Assembly: GCA_963842125.1 (NCBI GenBank) | Contig: CAWJFE010000005.1 | Span: forward strand, 1,488,001 to 1,552,000 | From: CAWCWK01 sp963842125 | GTDB lineage: Bacteria > Pseudomonadota > Alphaproteobacteria > Rhizobiales > CAWCWK01 | DNA: 64,000 bases | Reading direction: 5' to 3' | Shown: positions 63,755 through 64,000 of the stretch, piece after piece | How positions within the stretch are numbered: the stretch's first letter is position 1 | Layout of the letters: each line of letters opens with the position of its first letter | The notes under the pieces: generated by a model | The model's input: the letters and a program-made list of their open reading frames with translations, nothing else | What the model was told of the DNA's origin: nothing | The model's database searches: none | Made by a program: the position numbers and the translations under genes

Positions 63755-64000
63755 ATGATGAAGCGCTCACTCTTGGCCGCATGTGCCCTAATGGCCGGCA
63801 TGACGGTCGCCGTCGCGCAGGACTTCCCGGAGGTCTTCCCGACGCCGCACGAGCCCACCCGCTCGGCCAGCCGCCTCAGCGCACCGCCCGGAACGATCCC
63901 CGGCGAGGCTCCGCGCGGCGGCATCTCCATCGATCTCTTCGGCGGGCCGGTGACGACGACGGGTCGGTGCGAAGAGGTCTACGATCTAATCGATGGCGTG
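63755..64000 (+). CDS. secreted protein, N-terminal part (3' end outside window)
   Basis: The frame starts ATG ATG at 63755 with GGAG five bases upstream and stays open to the window end (82 codons). A signal peptide (RSLLAACALMAGMTVAVAQ) is followed by a Pro-rich mature part. The function cannot be told from this fragment. It diverges from glyQ. Confidence 0.65.
   Translation, partial: MMKRSLLAACALMAGMTVAVAQDFPEVFPTPHEPTRSASRLSAPPGTIPGEAPRGGISIDLFGGPVTTTGRCEEVYDLIDGV

Overview
The window is an ordinary, densely coded, GC-rich chromosomal segment of an alphaproteobacterium. The order Hyphomicrobiales (Rhizobiales) fits best: it carries pleD-divK next to a DUF3572 gene, an EipB (DUF1849) protein with its conserved cysteine pair, the clpS-clpA pair, a DUF5330 gene before sufE, a COG4111-type (NadQ-like) regulator near nadABC, and a phasin with TGC-N3/4-GCA operators. 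I cannot assign family or genus from the sequence alone. I saw no tRNA, rRNA, IS element, prophage or CRISPR array, and no gene-free stretch longer than 300 bases. About 59 protein genes are supported, plus several promoter, operator and terminator sites.

Layout. 1-7.1 kb: the end of acetyl-CoA synthetase, an SGNH acyltransferase, a GST and a DMT transporter, two small membrane proteins, a DUF3253 gene and a frameshifted YdcF-family gene. 7.2-16.3 kb: a MhqO/MhqD-like quinone-detoxification pair, MgtE, a lipoprotein GH25 muramidase, a soluble MCP-PilZ chemoreceptor, a CelD-type acetyltransferase, a second DMT transporter and a GGCT-like protein. 16.3-23.5 kb: the cell-cycle regulators PleD and DivK, DUF3572, EipB, then RidA, GDPD, VOC, DUF482 and HIT genes in a run, and a DUF2383 protein. 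23.5-28.4 kb: AzlCD, ClpS-ClpA and a phasin with an elaborate promoter. 28.4-35.5 kb: D,D-carboxypeptidase, DnaJ-VWA pair, YcgN-like Fe-S protein, PBP1A and a DUF1214/DUF1254 pair. 35.6-43 kb: a helical repeat protein, DUF1491, a peptidoglycan-binding protein and a DivJ-like histidine kinase in one operon, DUF5330, SufE and ParC. 43-51 kb: RecO, an MFS transporter, dihydroorotase, YgfZ, an HD hydrolase, a tyrosine phosphatase, a NadQ-like regulator and a LysR regulator. 51-64 kb: nadABC with a perfect inverted-repeat operator, a SleB-type hydrolase, PpdK, a small unknown protein, glyQ-glyS and the start of a secreted protein.

Genes that work together: PleD, DivK and the DivJ-like kinase form a cell-cycle signalling set. 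Several TTAA-N7-TTAA-like sites, the CtrA half-site pair, lie in nearby promoters. PBP1A, D,D-carboxypeptidase, SleB, GH25 and EipB all act on the envelope. The NadQ-like regulator probably controls nadABC.

The strongest points for a second look are four PhaR-like sites wrapped around the phasin promoter, an in-frame stop inside the essential glyS, a frameshift in the YdcF gene, the NadQ-type operator, a YcgN gene whose best start is ATT, and two or three small genes under 60 codons. I found no clearly undescribed multi-gene system.
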